Assembly: GCA_904063045.1 (NCBI GenBank)
Contig: CAJFCJ010000005.1
Span: 3,156,165 to 3,220,164, forward strand
Direction of reading: 5' to 3'
Length of the DNA stretch: 64,000 nt
From: Dimorphilus gyrociliatus
Taxonomy: Eukaryota > Annelida > Polychaeta > Dinophilidae
Shown here: positions 1 through 11,447 of the stretch, piece by piece
How positions within the stretch are numbered: the stretch's first letter is position 1
Layout: every line of letters starts with the position of its first letter
Notes under the pieces: model-generated
Told to the model about the DNA's origin: nothing
Database searches by the model: none
Seen by the model: only the letters and a program-made list of their open reading frames with translations
Made by a program: the position numbers and the translations under genes

Positions 1-170
1 AATAACTTTCATAAACAATTCATAAGTGAAAAATATAAAGTAAATGTATTGTATGTAGATTTTTTATCTTCTTTAACTTGTATGTTTCAAGATCAAATAC
101 TTAATATATATCTTTAAGCATTTAATCACTATCAATGATAAGGGGCGGCAAAAGAAAGACAATTGAAAGT

Positions 171-3100
171 TTAAGAATTGTTTTTTTCCGGTTCAACAGA
201 TCCAGTCTTCTTTCTACAAAATCGGCATCCTACTCTTCCAATAGCTTCAGCCTCTTCTAAAGTATCCGGCATTGGTTTCCCACTGGTTTCCGGTAACAAG
301 ACAGTTAGCGCAAATGATGCAAAACCAAAGACTCCAAATATTAACGCTGGAAGGTATTTTTGTACTTTTTGCTGTGTTTTAAGAGAAAAGACATAAGCGT
401 ATTAACCTAAATATTCCTGTTTATCAGATTAAAGACTCAGTATAGTATAGTATAGTATAGTATAGTACATATATATTAATATATATTAATATGTGTAAAC
501 TAACTAGACTTCCTCCAACATAGGGTGACGCCATCCCGCTTATTCTGGACACGGAACTACATATTCCTAGGGAGAGTGCTCTAATGGGCGTTGGAAATAA
601 TTCGGCTGATAAGACATAAGCAACGTCAAAAGAGACGGTTATGGACGCTTTACCCATCTAGAAAAATATGCAAATTGGTAAAAAAAATAATGGTAAAGAA
701 ATTTAAATATATCGACCATGCTTAGAGTTGTTTGTAGTGCTTGTGGTGCATTGAACGCAATCGCAAAAACGTTGGCAATAGACGTAACACCGGCGAAAAG
801 AAAAGCACCAGAAAAAGTGGGAACCCTTCCGTAGTATTTTAAACCAAATATGCATATTATATGAGCAGGAATTTCAACGATACCAGATAGAAAGGTATTA
901 AGGAATATGGATCCAGATAAAGTACCCGTATTCAAAGATAAGCCATAATAAACTAAACTATTAGTAAACCTGTTAAAATAAAAAATATATATATATATAA
1001 ATAAAGTTTATACTATGTACTTATCTGATATGTAATAAATAAGTAAATAAATAAAGTATACCATGCTATGCTGCATATAAATAGTTCCAAAGCAACTTGT
1101 CTGCTCTTTAACATATCAGAAAGGGTAACGGATTTCTCGTTAGCTTTCTCTGGATTGTCTGCTCTTTCATTTTCGTATATTGCTTTTAAATCTAAATCTG
1201 GTAGTGTTTTATTATTTATTCTTGCTACCTTTTCCAGTAGCTTTTTTGATTCTTCAAAACGTCCCTTGGAGAACAACCATCGAGGTGATTCTGGTAGAAT
1301 TAATAATAGGAGAAAGCTGGGCAGTATTGATAACGATAGGGTTAATTGCAATCTTTCTACTTGGCGTATAAAATAGGCTATTCCTGGTAAAATCATAAAT
1401 CCTATGGAGAAGAAGAATTGATAAAGTATTCCAGCTGATTCTCTGTAAATTGGTCCTATTAATTCCATCACTGTCAAACACAGAGCAGTATATATTTCAA
1501 TTTGGCCTAGATCGTACTTTTTTTTTAAATAAACATTGTTTTTGACAAGGAAAACAGATAAAAAACCTTGTCTTTTTACCTAGTACAAATCCTGCAATAA
1601 AAGTAAAATTTGATCCAATAGATTGGAAGAATCGAAAAATTAAGAAAAGAGCTGTATTTGGTGCGTATGCTCCACCTATCCCAAATCCCATATGTAAAAG
1701 GGTTCCTATACCCAAAACAACCTTTCGGCCAAATCTATAAATAGCCAAACATACGTAAAAACTTTTTTTAGATGGATATAAAGTATCGAAAGAAAGAAAG
1801 AAAGAAAGTATGAAAGAAGGAATAAAAGAAATTAAAAAAAAGAGAAATTAGAGCAATCAATTACGCTACAATAATATATAGAAATCTATAAACCTATCAG
1901 ACAGGAAACCGCAACATGAGCTTCCAATAAAAATACCTCCGATATAGACCGTCGAGGAAAATTGATTTAGCCAAGATTTCGAGCATACTTGATTATACTG
2001 AAAAAATGAATACTTATTTAAATAAAAGGCTAATTTAAATATTGATAATAGTCACTTCAGGATTTAAAATCATTGTCTTAATGGGAAAAGGCTTTCTAAC
2101 TTTTTGTATTTGTTTTAATATTATAAAAGGGATAAAATTAAGCAGGAATTGTAGATTTTGCTTTGAAAATGAATGTAGGCCGGGCACTGACCGATGCAAA
2201 CATGGCTGTAGACCAGGCTATTACGAGAGTGACAAGTTATTATGCGAACCTTGCGGAATGGGTAAATGGGGTTTTAATTGCTTGCAGAATTGTAGTACAG
2301 GGTGTTTAAGTTCTAAATGTAATAGGATTAACGGATTTTGTACAACTTGTACAAATGGTAACAAAACGGATAGATGCGAAACGTGTAATAATTCATACTT
2401 TCTTAAGGTTACGTCAAACTATCGAAAATGCGAACGCTGCAGTTCAAACTGTCGGTACAGTTGTAATGAAATAACAGGATATTGCTATGGTAATAAATGC
2501 CGTTCAGGTTGGACGGGACCGCGCTGTCTAGAAAAATGTAGGACGGGAACTTACGGTATAGATTGCAATAGAACATGCATCTCTCATCATTGTAAAGGAG
2601 GTAATACCTCTTGTCATCACGTAACTGGAGAATGTATAAATGGTTGCTCCTTTAAAAATCTTAATGTACCCTACTGCAGATGCGATCAATATTGTTTTAA
2701 TGACGGATTAAAATGTAATTGCGAGGGATTTCTTTCTCCTAAACTACTCTCTATAGTTCTGGTAGCAGCAATAGCAATTAATATAACGTTTACAGTGATT
2801 TTTTCGGTTACTTTAGCAGTTCTAAGGGTTGTTCACTGGGGAGCGATGAAAAAATTGGAAAGAGAGAGAATGTTAATGCTCCTTGATAAGCCTAAAGGTA
2901 CCTTCGGATCACCGGTTTCTTCAACCTTATCACTTTCCGAAACCAATCCTAAATGCTATATTGATCCAACCGGGCAGCCAACTAAGGATCGATTAGTTGA
3001 TAAATCGACAGATTGGTGTAAGCTAGGTAGAAATGGAAAATTACAGATCGATTTCGTACAAGTGCGATCAATCTTTTATATCGACACTAAAGAGAGCGAG

Positions 3101-4025
3101 GAAGAAATATCGGAAAGTCGAAAAAAATCTACCATTTCTATGACGTTGACTGACGATAAAAGATATTCCAATGCACTTTTAACACAGAAGACAGAACGGA
3201 TTAAAATCGGCTTAAGGGATCAAAAACAATCTAATACTCTAGTGGCAAACGTTTTAAATTCTCATAAAATTACGGCAACTCGTAGTTCTTTTCAAGATAA
3301 TATAGAAGAAGGTTTTGTTCTTGTTAATAAACCAGAAAATATCGATTTAACAAAAGTCCCTGGTAAAGGCATACTCAAGGTTTTCGAATCATTTCAATTG
3401 CAAAATGAACCATCGTCGTATGAAGATGAATCAGAAGATTTCTTTATGAGAGAATACAGCGCACTTGATGTAAATAGGCCTTGTACTTAGGGCGTAATAC
3501 TACCTTAACGAGGTGTACACTTGGGCTGTGCTCTTTTGAACATTGAGAATCAATGCCGAAAGCATTATTTTACGATGATGACGGGTGGGGATGGTAATTA
3601 CTACCAGTAAGAAAGGAAACGCCTACCTTAGATAAGGTTGTTAGTATAAACTGACTCTGATCAAAAACCCAATCATTCGGGCAATTTATTCTGGATGCAT
3701 TTGCCTGGAAGTATTTCCGATCCTCTTTCGTCCATCTAAGAAGTTCGTCATCGGTATAACTTGTATAATTAAGATTGAATACTTGACAATAGCTCCATTT
3801 GTCTTTTGTATCATCATCAGGCACGGCTATAAGACGTTGACGTTCGTGGGAAAATTTCGATAATCGTTCAATTTTGCACCAGTGAGGTTGATGGCCTCCA
3901 AGAAAATTCACAGATATATTCTGATAGCCATTATAAAATGATACTATGCCAATAAGACAGTATGCTAATAGTTGATAGACCCCGAAATGGCCAATTTTGT
4001 CAAATATTTCGTCAAAGCGTTTCAT
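171..4025 (-). CDS. SLC22-family organic ion transporter (major facilitator)
   Basis: Predicted 557-residue plasma-membrane carrier of the SLC22 organic cation/anion/carnitine group; the substrate cannot be told from sequence. Exons on the minus strand, in coding order: 3627-4025, 1894-1997, 1734-1580, 1470-1062, 969-717, 657-505, 371-171. All junctions are GT..AG and the phase is continuous. Exon 1 gives the start (ATG at 4025), the first transmembrane segment and the large cysteine-containing extracellular loop. Next come the family landmarks: a VCSKSWLNQ-type segment, a GFLSDRFGRK loop, LPESPRWLFSKGR after helix 6, SLVYYGLSLNTG in helix 7, and LLPETSGKPMPDTLEEAE at the C-terminus. These are diagnostic of SLC22. 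The first intron (1998-3626) is far longer than the others and contains another gene on the opposite strand. An imperfect (GTATA)n repeat lies in the last intron. Family assignment is firm; orthology to a particular member is not. Confidence 0.9.
440..467. repeat. (GTATA)n pentanucleotide microsatellite
   Basis: About five tandem copies of a GTATA unit, running into an AT-rich tract inside the last intron of the SLC22 gene. Confidence 0.8.
2081..3490 (+). CDS. Intronless EGF-repeat (MEGF/SREC-like) single-pass receptor, nested in the SLC22 intron
   Basis: An uninterrupted 469-codon reading frame. The frame opens upstream at 2042 without an ATG, so the first ATG (2081) is chosen; it is followed by a hydrophobic signal-peptide-like stretch (residues 4-17). 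Residues about 23-215 are cysteine-rich EGF-like modules, including GWTGPRC and GTYGIDC, as in MEGF10/11, SREC and Draper-type scavenger receptors. A hydrophobic segment at about 222-248 is the membrane span. It is followed by a basic stop-transfer region and a charged tail of about 210 residues. The tail has no domain I recognise and no obvious NPXY motif. By family, the role would be ligand or debris binding at the cell surface; that is inference. The gene has no introns, whereas relatives are normally split into many exons, so a retrocopy origin is plausible. An upstream non-coding exon is possible, because an acceptor-like CTTCAG lies just before the ATG. Confidence 0.75.
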   Translation: MGKGFLTFCICFNIIKGIKLSRNCRFCFENECRPGTDRCKHGCRPGYYESDKLLCEPCGMGKWGFNCLQNCSTGCLSSKCNRINGFCTTCTNGNKTDRCETCNNSYFLKVTSNYRKCERCSSNCRYSCNEITGYCYGNKCRSGWTGPRCLEKCRTGTYGIDCNRTCISHHCKGGNTSCHHVTGECINGCSFKNLNVPYCRCDQYCFNDGLKCNCEGFLSPKLLSIVLVAAIAINITFTVIFSVTLAVLRVVHWGAMKKLERERMLMLLDKPKGTFGSPVSSTLSLSETNPKCYIDPTGQPTKDRLVDKSTDWCKLGRNGKLQIDFVQVRSIFYIDTKESEEEISESRKKSTISMTLTDDKRYSNALLTQKTERIKIGLRDQKQSNTLVANVLNSHKITATRSSFQDNIEEGFVLVNKPENIDLTKVPGKGILKVFESFQLQNEPSSYEDESEDFFMREYSALDVNRPCT

Positions 4026-4712
4026 ATTTACGCGATAACGATGAGTCTTATGTCCATCTGGGATTAAACGCTAGATTATTTTAATTATCAGATAAGGATA
4101 AGAAAAAAATAGGCGATAGACTGTATAATGTATTCGATAAATTTAAAAATAATTCTCAAATTCCTGTAACAACATTCCTTAATCAAAATTCCATTTTCTT
4201 CAAGTATATAAAACATGTCTATACAAATTATTCAAAGCACACACCGTGGAATGATATGGCCTATGTACAACACATTCACATCTTTTCCTTTCCTTTTTTG
4301 TTTTTTTTTACATGGCATTATTCATTCAGCCATTTATGAAAAAAAAACCTGACAGTCTCAAATAGTATACAAATTTTCAATCGTAGTAATTGCCTGCATA
4401 TTCAAAAGAATTGTCTCACTATCTCAATCTAAATACTCAAAACAAACGACGAACGACGCAAACAAACAGTCGATTAGCACTGTATATAAGAATCGATATA
4501 ATTTTTTGGGAAAAGGAAGGGACTAGAGAGATAGTACAAGCCCAAAAAAAGTATTGTCAAGTACACAGCTCACTAATCGTGGGGAAAAAATAGAACTAAA
4601 GGAAAAAAATGCAGTAAATAATTTTTATAAACAAGTTTGATGACGCCGCCTGCAGACATAATTCAGATTTTCACCATTGTCTTTTTTTCTACGCGAACTC
4701 AAGTGCAAATTT
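4026..4712. other. Intergenic: upstream of SLC22, 3' side of NCOA
   Basis: Between the SLC22 start codon and the NCOA stop codon. It should hold the SLC22 5' UTR and promoter (high-coordinate side of that gene) and the NCOA 3' UTR. It is AT-rich with A-runs. No ORF or repeat here looks coding. Confidence 0.5.
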
Positions 4713-4784
4713 TCATTCGGATAAGAGCTTCTGCAGTAAACTGTGAGGACCTTGTTCTCCCTTCGGTATAGGTTCGCACCGAGG
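4713..4784 (-). CDS. NCOA: Last NCOA exon encoding a C-terminal LXXLL box
   Basis: A 72-nt final exon of 23 codons plus stop, ending [10 protein letters not shown]. An acceptor (CTTCAG) precedes it, and it joins in phase 0 to the donor AGG|GTAGGT at 4873. Reading through that donor instead gives only Val-Gly-stop (ending 4864). Retention of this intron would therefore produce a protein without the terminal box. Human NCOA1 isoform SRC-1a likewise ends in an LXXLL motif that SRC-1e lacks. Confidence 0.8.
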   Translation of the reverse strand, partial: PRCEPIPKGEQGPHSLLQKLLSE

Positions 4785-7700
4785 CTGAAGTGTTTTTAAA
4801 AAAAGAGCCGATTAATACTTATTAATTATGCAAGAAAGAAAATGAGTATTTGAATCAGATAAATCAACCTACCCTAGGCTCAGAGCTTTGTACAATTGAA
4901 ACTGGTGCTACCTGATTTCCAAGAGACGTAGTGACCATTAAACCTTGTTGGTTTGACGCCTGTAGTGGTTGAGATAGTTGCTTTCGAAAGAAATTTGTTG
5001 AGATGACATTAGCTCTAGAACCATGAGCTCCTAACTCTTCACCACGTAAGTGCATAGGATTAACCGTACAATGCGAAGGTCCTAAATCGTTTACGCCGCC
5101 CATTTGACGCATGCGTTCTGTATTTTTCTGGGATTCTGCCTTCTTTGAGGCAATGAATTGTTTTGCCAGCTGCGAAGTAAGCGGCGAGTTAGATTGCTGG
5201 CTGGTGAGTGAATTATCGTCTGTGTTAGTCTGCTGTGGTTGCTGAATTATTTCGTTTACTGCAATAAAATATAAAATATATTGACAAGAGTTGATCGTAA
5301 TACACTGTTTTCATAAACCAGAATAGCTTACATAGTGTGGTTATGTCATCTGGTAATTCACTCGAATCTTGTGATACTGGCTGATCGTTTTGTTGAACTC
5401 CTTGTTGCTTTCTATTACACAAGTTTCGTAATTCTTGTTTAACTAGAGTTCTCTTGTCTGTTATAGTGGATCCTCCAGTAGCAGAAAAATTGTTTTGTTG
5501 ACCAAGAAAATCGTCCAGATTTTGAATACCATTTTGCTGCGGATGGTCTGTTGAAGAAATAACTCTGCCACTAGTTGTTGTATGGCTGGCACGTTGGTCG
5601 AACTGTACCTAATAAATATGAGAATATATTCTAAATCTGACAGAAAGAACTTAGAATGAGGATAATAAAATTAGACTCTGTTGACAACAAATGGAGAAAC
5701 TCTATAAGCTTTTAAATCTATAATCTTCACACTGAAAATCGCATAGAAGCAAGTGTGTAGGCTGATATACATTGCCTACCTGCTGCGGTTGTAGGCGCTG
5801 CCAGCGAGGCTTTCCATACGATTGTGAAGGCTGCAGTGGTTGTGGTGGAAGAGGTGAAGGCAGCTGTTGTTGAGGCTGCGGCTGCGACTGTGTAACAGGT
5901 TGCATAGCACCCGAGTAAGGTTGTTGGTGGAAAGGACCATGTTGATTTGATCTCTGCTGTATTACACAACATTCAATCTAACTATCAAGCAAATATTTTC
6001 TTTCAACTAATTATTAATTACTAAAAGAGAAACGTATGAAACTACAGAAGAAATATTATCTAATATAAAACTAGTTTTGCAACAATCAGTAAACATGTTA
6101 TTTACTTAAAAATAATATAAAAAATATAGATTCTTTTTTTATCTAAACTTTCTAACTAACTCACCGGTACTGTAACATTCGGTCCAACTGCGTTCATCAT
6201 TTCATTCAAATTCATTAAAGATGTCCCATCAGCTGTATTACGCTATAGTAGTGGAAAAAAAAGCAAACATAAAATAAACACCTGTTTAATGTATAAATAA
6301 GAAAAAATATATAGTTTCGATAATAAATCATGACATACACTTGTCGTCGGCTGAATAATTATTTGCTGAAATTGTTGCTGGGATACGGCCGTAGTTTGAG
6401 GTTGTATATGTTGGCGCCGTTGCAATTCTCGCATCTTTTTGTGATTAGACTGAAGGAGAAGTCTATGACGAACGTTAGGGGCTGCATGGGGTATGTTTGC
6501 CTGAGGAACTTGACGGATCTGAGCAGCTTGATTTAATTGATGTTGGTTTGTCGCAACTGGTTGTACAATCATTGTCAATTGTTGCCCTTGTTGCTGGGGA
6601 GATTTTGCTAATTGGGGAACGGAAGCATGTTTATTTCCTTCCGAAATCAGCTCTTGCGTAATTTTATTAATAGCAATTTGCTCTGATTGTAATGAACTGT
6701 CTGAATTCAGAGTTTGAAGTATATCGGGATTGGCTGTCATCAATTGTTCTAACTGAGATAATATTTCATCTGTTTCAGACTGTTCAGTGAATTGAACTGT
6801 AGAACTGCTATTAGCACTATATTCTCTCCTCATTTCAGAAGCATCCTGCAAAACCTGCTGCAGCATCAAATCATCGCCAAAAGTATGCTCTGGTACATTA
6901 GATTGATTACCCACTGTTACTTGTGCTTGACTAACATCTATATCGAGTATACGGTCTTTACAAACGTGCATGGCTGGTGTAGCCGCTGGGTTAATGACTG
7001 TAGTGTTAACTATTGCATCTTTAGAAGTATCCTTTGATAATAATTTAGTTAGTAATTGGTTTCTCTCACGTAAGTTCTTGGGCCTAGAGGCTTGATTACC
7101 ATTATCAGGCTTATGTCGTTTGGCAGCAGGGCCAGAAGAAATTAGGTCATCATCTTGACCATCTTGATAAGATAGAAAATCACTTAGAGTCCTTGTGTCA
7201 TTGAAAGGAGTTGCTGGTGTTGCTGGAGTAACTGGTGTGGGCGGACCAGAAAAGACATTTTCAATATTCAAATTGGGAGTTTTTGGAGTCGTAAAAGACG
7301 TTTGCCGGCTAAAAGTTGACTGAACTTCATCTTCTTGGCTTAAAACAGATGATCTTCTATTCGATACTCTATTCTCTTGAATTTCCTCACTCCTTAGAAT
7401 ATCCTTCAAAAGATTCTTACTAGATTTCCTGCTGCTATTGCTCGAAACGTCCAAATCATCCTTCTCATTATTGAGCAAAGTTTTTAATATGGCGTTTCGC
7501 TCTTCTTTTTCTTCACCACAGTTAGAATACACTATAGTGATTAAGTTATAAAAAATTCAGTCAACTATTTGATTCAGCAAACAATTGAATAAATATAAAA
7601 ATCTTACGTTTATCGTTATCTGACAGTAGCTTTTTTAATATATAATTAGTACCCGTTTTAGAACTGGACGAATCAGGGCATTGAGCATCGTCTTGTTCAT

Positions 7701-10700
7701 TAGAATTAGCTGAAATAACCATTGGCGATAAAGCGGATGATTTACTATCGTCGTCTTGCAGTAGATTTCGTAATTTCGAATTACTTATTGACGTGAGGTT
7801 ACTCTTTTTCGAATCGGACGGCAAGGATTGTACACCTCTTCTTATAATCTTATGTGCCTCTCGCAACTTTCTATACTGATCCAGTGTTGCCGCTGGTACT
7901 GATGGCGTTGTTTTGCAGCCTGAAATAAGAGAAGGTTATGATAAAGCTCTACCATTCACACTGTATCTTTTAAGAGAAGTAAAACGATGAAAAGTTGAAA
8001 ACTTACCAGAACCCGAAAGGGGTTCGCCCAGAAGTAGTTGTAATTCAGACTCATGTGCTGAACTTACAGACACGTTTCTACATCCTACTGCGTAGAAAGA
8101 TAACATTATAGATAAGCAGAACATTATAGATTGTTTTGTCATTCTCACCTTGAGCAACTGGACTGGATAAAAAATTTGAAGTAGGTGGGGATGACACCGA
8201 CGCAGATGGAGGTGGTGTATGTACAGAAGAGGTTGTTGTTGCGAGATGTTTAGAAAAATGATCAATTGGTGATGAACCATGACCAACGTCAAGTACATCT
8301 GCTATGCTCACTTCTGATTTTTCAGGACCTACTGCACTAAGAAGTGTTGACAGAGATGATGAACCTGTATCCAGCATCGTCATAGAACCGCCACTACTTA
8401 ATTGTAGTGATGTATTTGTTGTGGATCTGGGCCTTATACCTCCGGTCGAAGACTCACGAGGTACAGCGACAAGACTTTTCATTAATGCAGTTCCTGCGCT
8501 ATTCTTCAGTTCGTGATCGCCTTCGCATTCTCGGACGACAGTATGCTCAGACATAATAAAAGTGTTTTGCCCCTGAAACTTTGTACTTTTCGTTCGAACG
8601 AACGCATATCTAGAATCGGCAAAACGTAATCTGTAAATATTACTTTGATCCGTGCCGTCGGTTAAAACTCTTTCGAAGTGTCTTATTAATAATTGTTGAT
8701 CGGCTGGTAAGCACCAGTCTTTAATATTACTTCCAATCATATCCGGATATTTCAAGTGAGTTGGATTCGTGTTTAGACTTTCAATATTTAAAATTTCACC
8801 TTTCTCATCTTGCTTAGTAATGAAAGAAACGGTACTATTAGTTGCTCTTCCCGCTTGAGCAGCTTTTTCCGGTGTGAGTCTTCGAGCAATACACACTAAG
8901 CATGATGATTGTTCTGAGTGAGGTGGAGGTGAAGAATCTTTCAATTGATTGTAAGACTGTACAACAGCCGCAATCTGCATATTCACGAAACTCGGTTGAC
9001 CTTTTATCGGAGCTTTTATATTCATGCGACAATTAAAGTTGCAACCCTCTTTCTTCGTTGTGGACGAAGGAGTCGATGAAGAACTGAGCAAAGACAGAGC
9101 GCTTTGAAAATGTTGGTATTCGGCTAAATGGACAAGATTAAACACAGTCTTTCCAATTAAATCGTCTTGATTGTATCCAATGTAAGCGGGAACATTTTCA
9201 GAAACGAAATCAATTCGACCGTTACTGTTTATCACCAGCAGAAAACCGTCTAATGCTTCAAGTACAACACCACCGAGAACTTCTGTATTTATCAACGTTG
9301 GTCGACTGCTGGATACTTGGGATTGCTGGACGTCTTCGTTAGTAGAGCACGCTGTTAAAAAAAGAATTTGTTTAGATGGAAAATGAAATAGGATTTTAAG
9401 TGTTTTAAAATGGTAATCAAGAAATATTCAGGCAATAAAAAGTAATAAACATTACGATATTAATAAAAAATAGTAAATAAATAACCGTTTTCTGTTGTAA
9501 TTTGCTTGATTTGGTTTACAGTCTGTTCGAGTAGAGCACTTTTATCAGGTTTCATATAAAATGTGTTCATATCCTTATTGGATAACAATTCCGCTAGCTC
9601 CTCGAAGTAGATGTTTTCCTGTTCTCTTCGGCGTTTCTCGTTCAGACATTTGCTACTGTACAATTAAAAAACGAAATTTTTTTTATTAAGTATAATTATA
9701 AAAATGCGTGAATACAAGTTGTAACAATGAAAAAATAATAATCAATAAGATTCTTGGTAGAGATATAATATAATTTTTATTTTACATTGTATTTTTTTTA
9801 TACAATTATTATTTTGATGATATAATTTTGATTTAAAATTGTGTAAAATTTCAGTAACATATTGTTGAATAAAGGCATTTATGAAAAGCACTAGTTTGAC
9901 TCGTTGTACAAGTATAATAGCAAGTTGACTGTAATACGCAAAAAAAAAAAAAAAAGGGGAGGGGGGAGAAAAGAATGGAATAGGAAAAAGAGGGAGTGGT
10001 AAACTGTCTATGAAAAGAATAAAGGAAAATGAAGAGGATAAAGATAAAGAGAGACAAGTATAGATAGACATTTATAAATGTATATTAGCATATAAAATAT
10101 AAAGAGAGAGAGAGAACAGATCGTAGTTCGAGAAGACGGAGGGAGGGAGGAGAAAAAAGAAATAGCGAAATACACTGAAGGGAATATAAACTAAAACCAT
10201 GTTGTTATATCTCTTTTATATGCGTATTGGCGTGTACGTATACATACGTAGGTACATAAATACAACAACTACGTCATTTTCTAAATCTTTTTATAAAGAA
10301 TAATATTTTGCTAGCGGAACTGTATGAATAGAAAAAAACTTGTACATAAATTGAAATATTTACGTCATGACTATTCATGAATAAAAATCTATACAATATT
10401 AGAATAGCACATAATTCAAGCTAATAGTAAGTAAAAAAAATATAGGCATATGGATATTGCTTTTGTTGCACATGGTCTCAATCGTTCTTTGGTATGAATG
10501 CAATGAAACGTGCGAGTACACGCACTTGCGGAACGCATTACAAGTGCCACGGACATAAAACATCCACGGCACAGAAAGATCGATAACAGAGACACCTGTC
10601 AAAATCCTTAATGAAATGTGCGAAATATATGGATGGGACTTGAATTTTTAGCAAAAATAGGCAAAAAAATTCTGGGTTACTTATGGTAAAAAAAAGAACA

Positions 10701-11447
10701 AAAAATACCCTATAAGGTTAATAGCATAGAAAGATTAATGACGTAATACCTTAATTTTTACTGTTTGCGAGTAAATTGTCGAAATCCGATGTAATTCCGC
10801 CATTAAAATGACTAGAATTATAGAGAAAAACGCCAAAAATTAAATATAAAAATATTCCGTGTTGTTATGAGGAGGAAACTGTAAAGTTTACTCTCAGATA
10901 GCCAATCATAGCCGTCCGTTCTTCTCTGTTACGTAATCGGCGCCATTGCGGCGTACATTACTGCCATCTATTGTACCTTCCCTGATTTTTATTGCACCTT
11001 AAACCCCCTCTAGGCTCTTACCCTTCCTTAACATTCTTTAAATGGCATCGTAGTCTCAGAATTTACTATGGAACATTTCTATTCTTCTTAGAAAACCACG
11101 CTTGTTTGAACATAGAGAATTGCACAAGCCACTGCGCTTGAATAGAGGCATAACAATGTTGGAATTGAACGCATTATTGAGTGCAACGGCGTAGTTGAAG
11201 TATTATATTATTCAAGTATTGGGCTTCGTAAAATATTCAATATATTTCCTAGTGCTCGTTACTAATTGTAGCGAGAATAAATTGGAATTGGTCCATATAA
11301 AATTTTACCCGAGAAGAATAAAGGCACTTACGTTTGAGATTGAGGTTTATTTTGATGCGAATTAGAAGACGTACTTGTTACGCAATTTCCAGCTATCGTC
11401 GCATCCAATTTTGAATCGTTTTGCAGTAGATCGCTTAGTGTATTCAT
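4713..11447 (-). CDS. NCOA: p160/SRC-type nuclear receptor coactivator (bHLH-PAS, multiple LXXLL)
   Basis: Predicted 1354-residue nuclear coactivator that would bind ligand-bound nuclear receptors and recruit acetyltransferases. Exons in coding order: 11447-11332, 9655-9486, 9351-8149, 8087-8007, 7919-7608, 7531-6339, 6242-6165, 5956-5780, 5608-5332, 5258-4873, 4784-4713; phase is continuous throughout. Residues about 39-95 form a p160 bHLH ([13 protein letters not shown], then EELAELL and [18 protein letters not shown]). PAS-A lies at about 119-180 and PAS-B at about 266-370. LXXLL receptor boxes: LSDLL (5 residues in), LQLLL (512), LRNLL (573), LKKLL (618), LKTLL (643), LTKLL (788) and a terminal LQKLL (1348). 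The second half is Gln/Ser/Pro-rich, as in p160 activation domains. The first intron is about 1.7 kb. A non-coding 5' exon is likely, because an acceptor-like TTTATAG lies just upstream of the ATG. Comparable insect protein: Taiman. Vertebrate NCOA1/2/3 subtype is not resolvable. Confidence 0.92.
9656..11331 (-). other. First coding intron of NCOA
   Basis: A 1.7-kb intron with no coding signal. It contains an A-run next to a G-rich tract (about 9940-9970), a short (GA)n tract near 10100, and a CpG-richer patch at about 10890-10980. That patch has a CCAAT-like element and GGCGCCATTGCGGCG, and could be an internal promoter or enhancer. Confidence 0.4.

Noticed and set aside
1068-1376. Plus-strand open frames overlapping the SLC22 exon
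   Set aside because: They are antisense shadows of the conserved SLC22 coding exon, with no family similarity of their own.
10399-10602. 67-codon minus-strand frame in NCOA intron 1
   Set aside because: No domain, no matching splice phase with NCOA, composition like surrounding intron.
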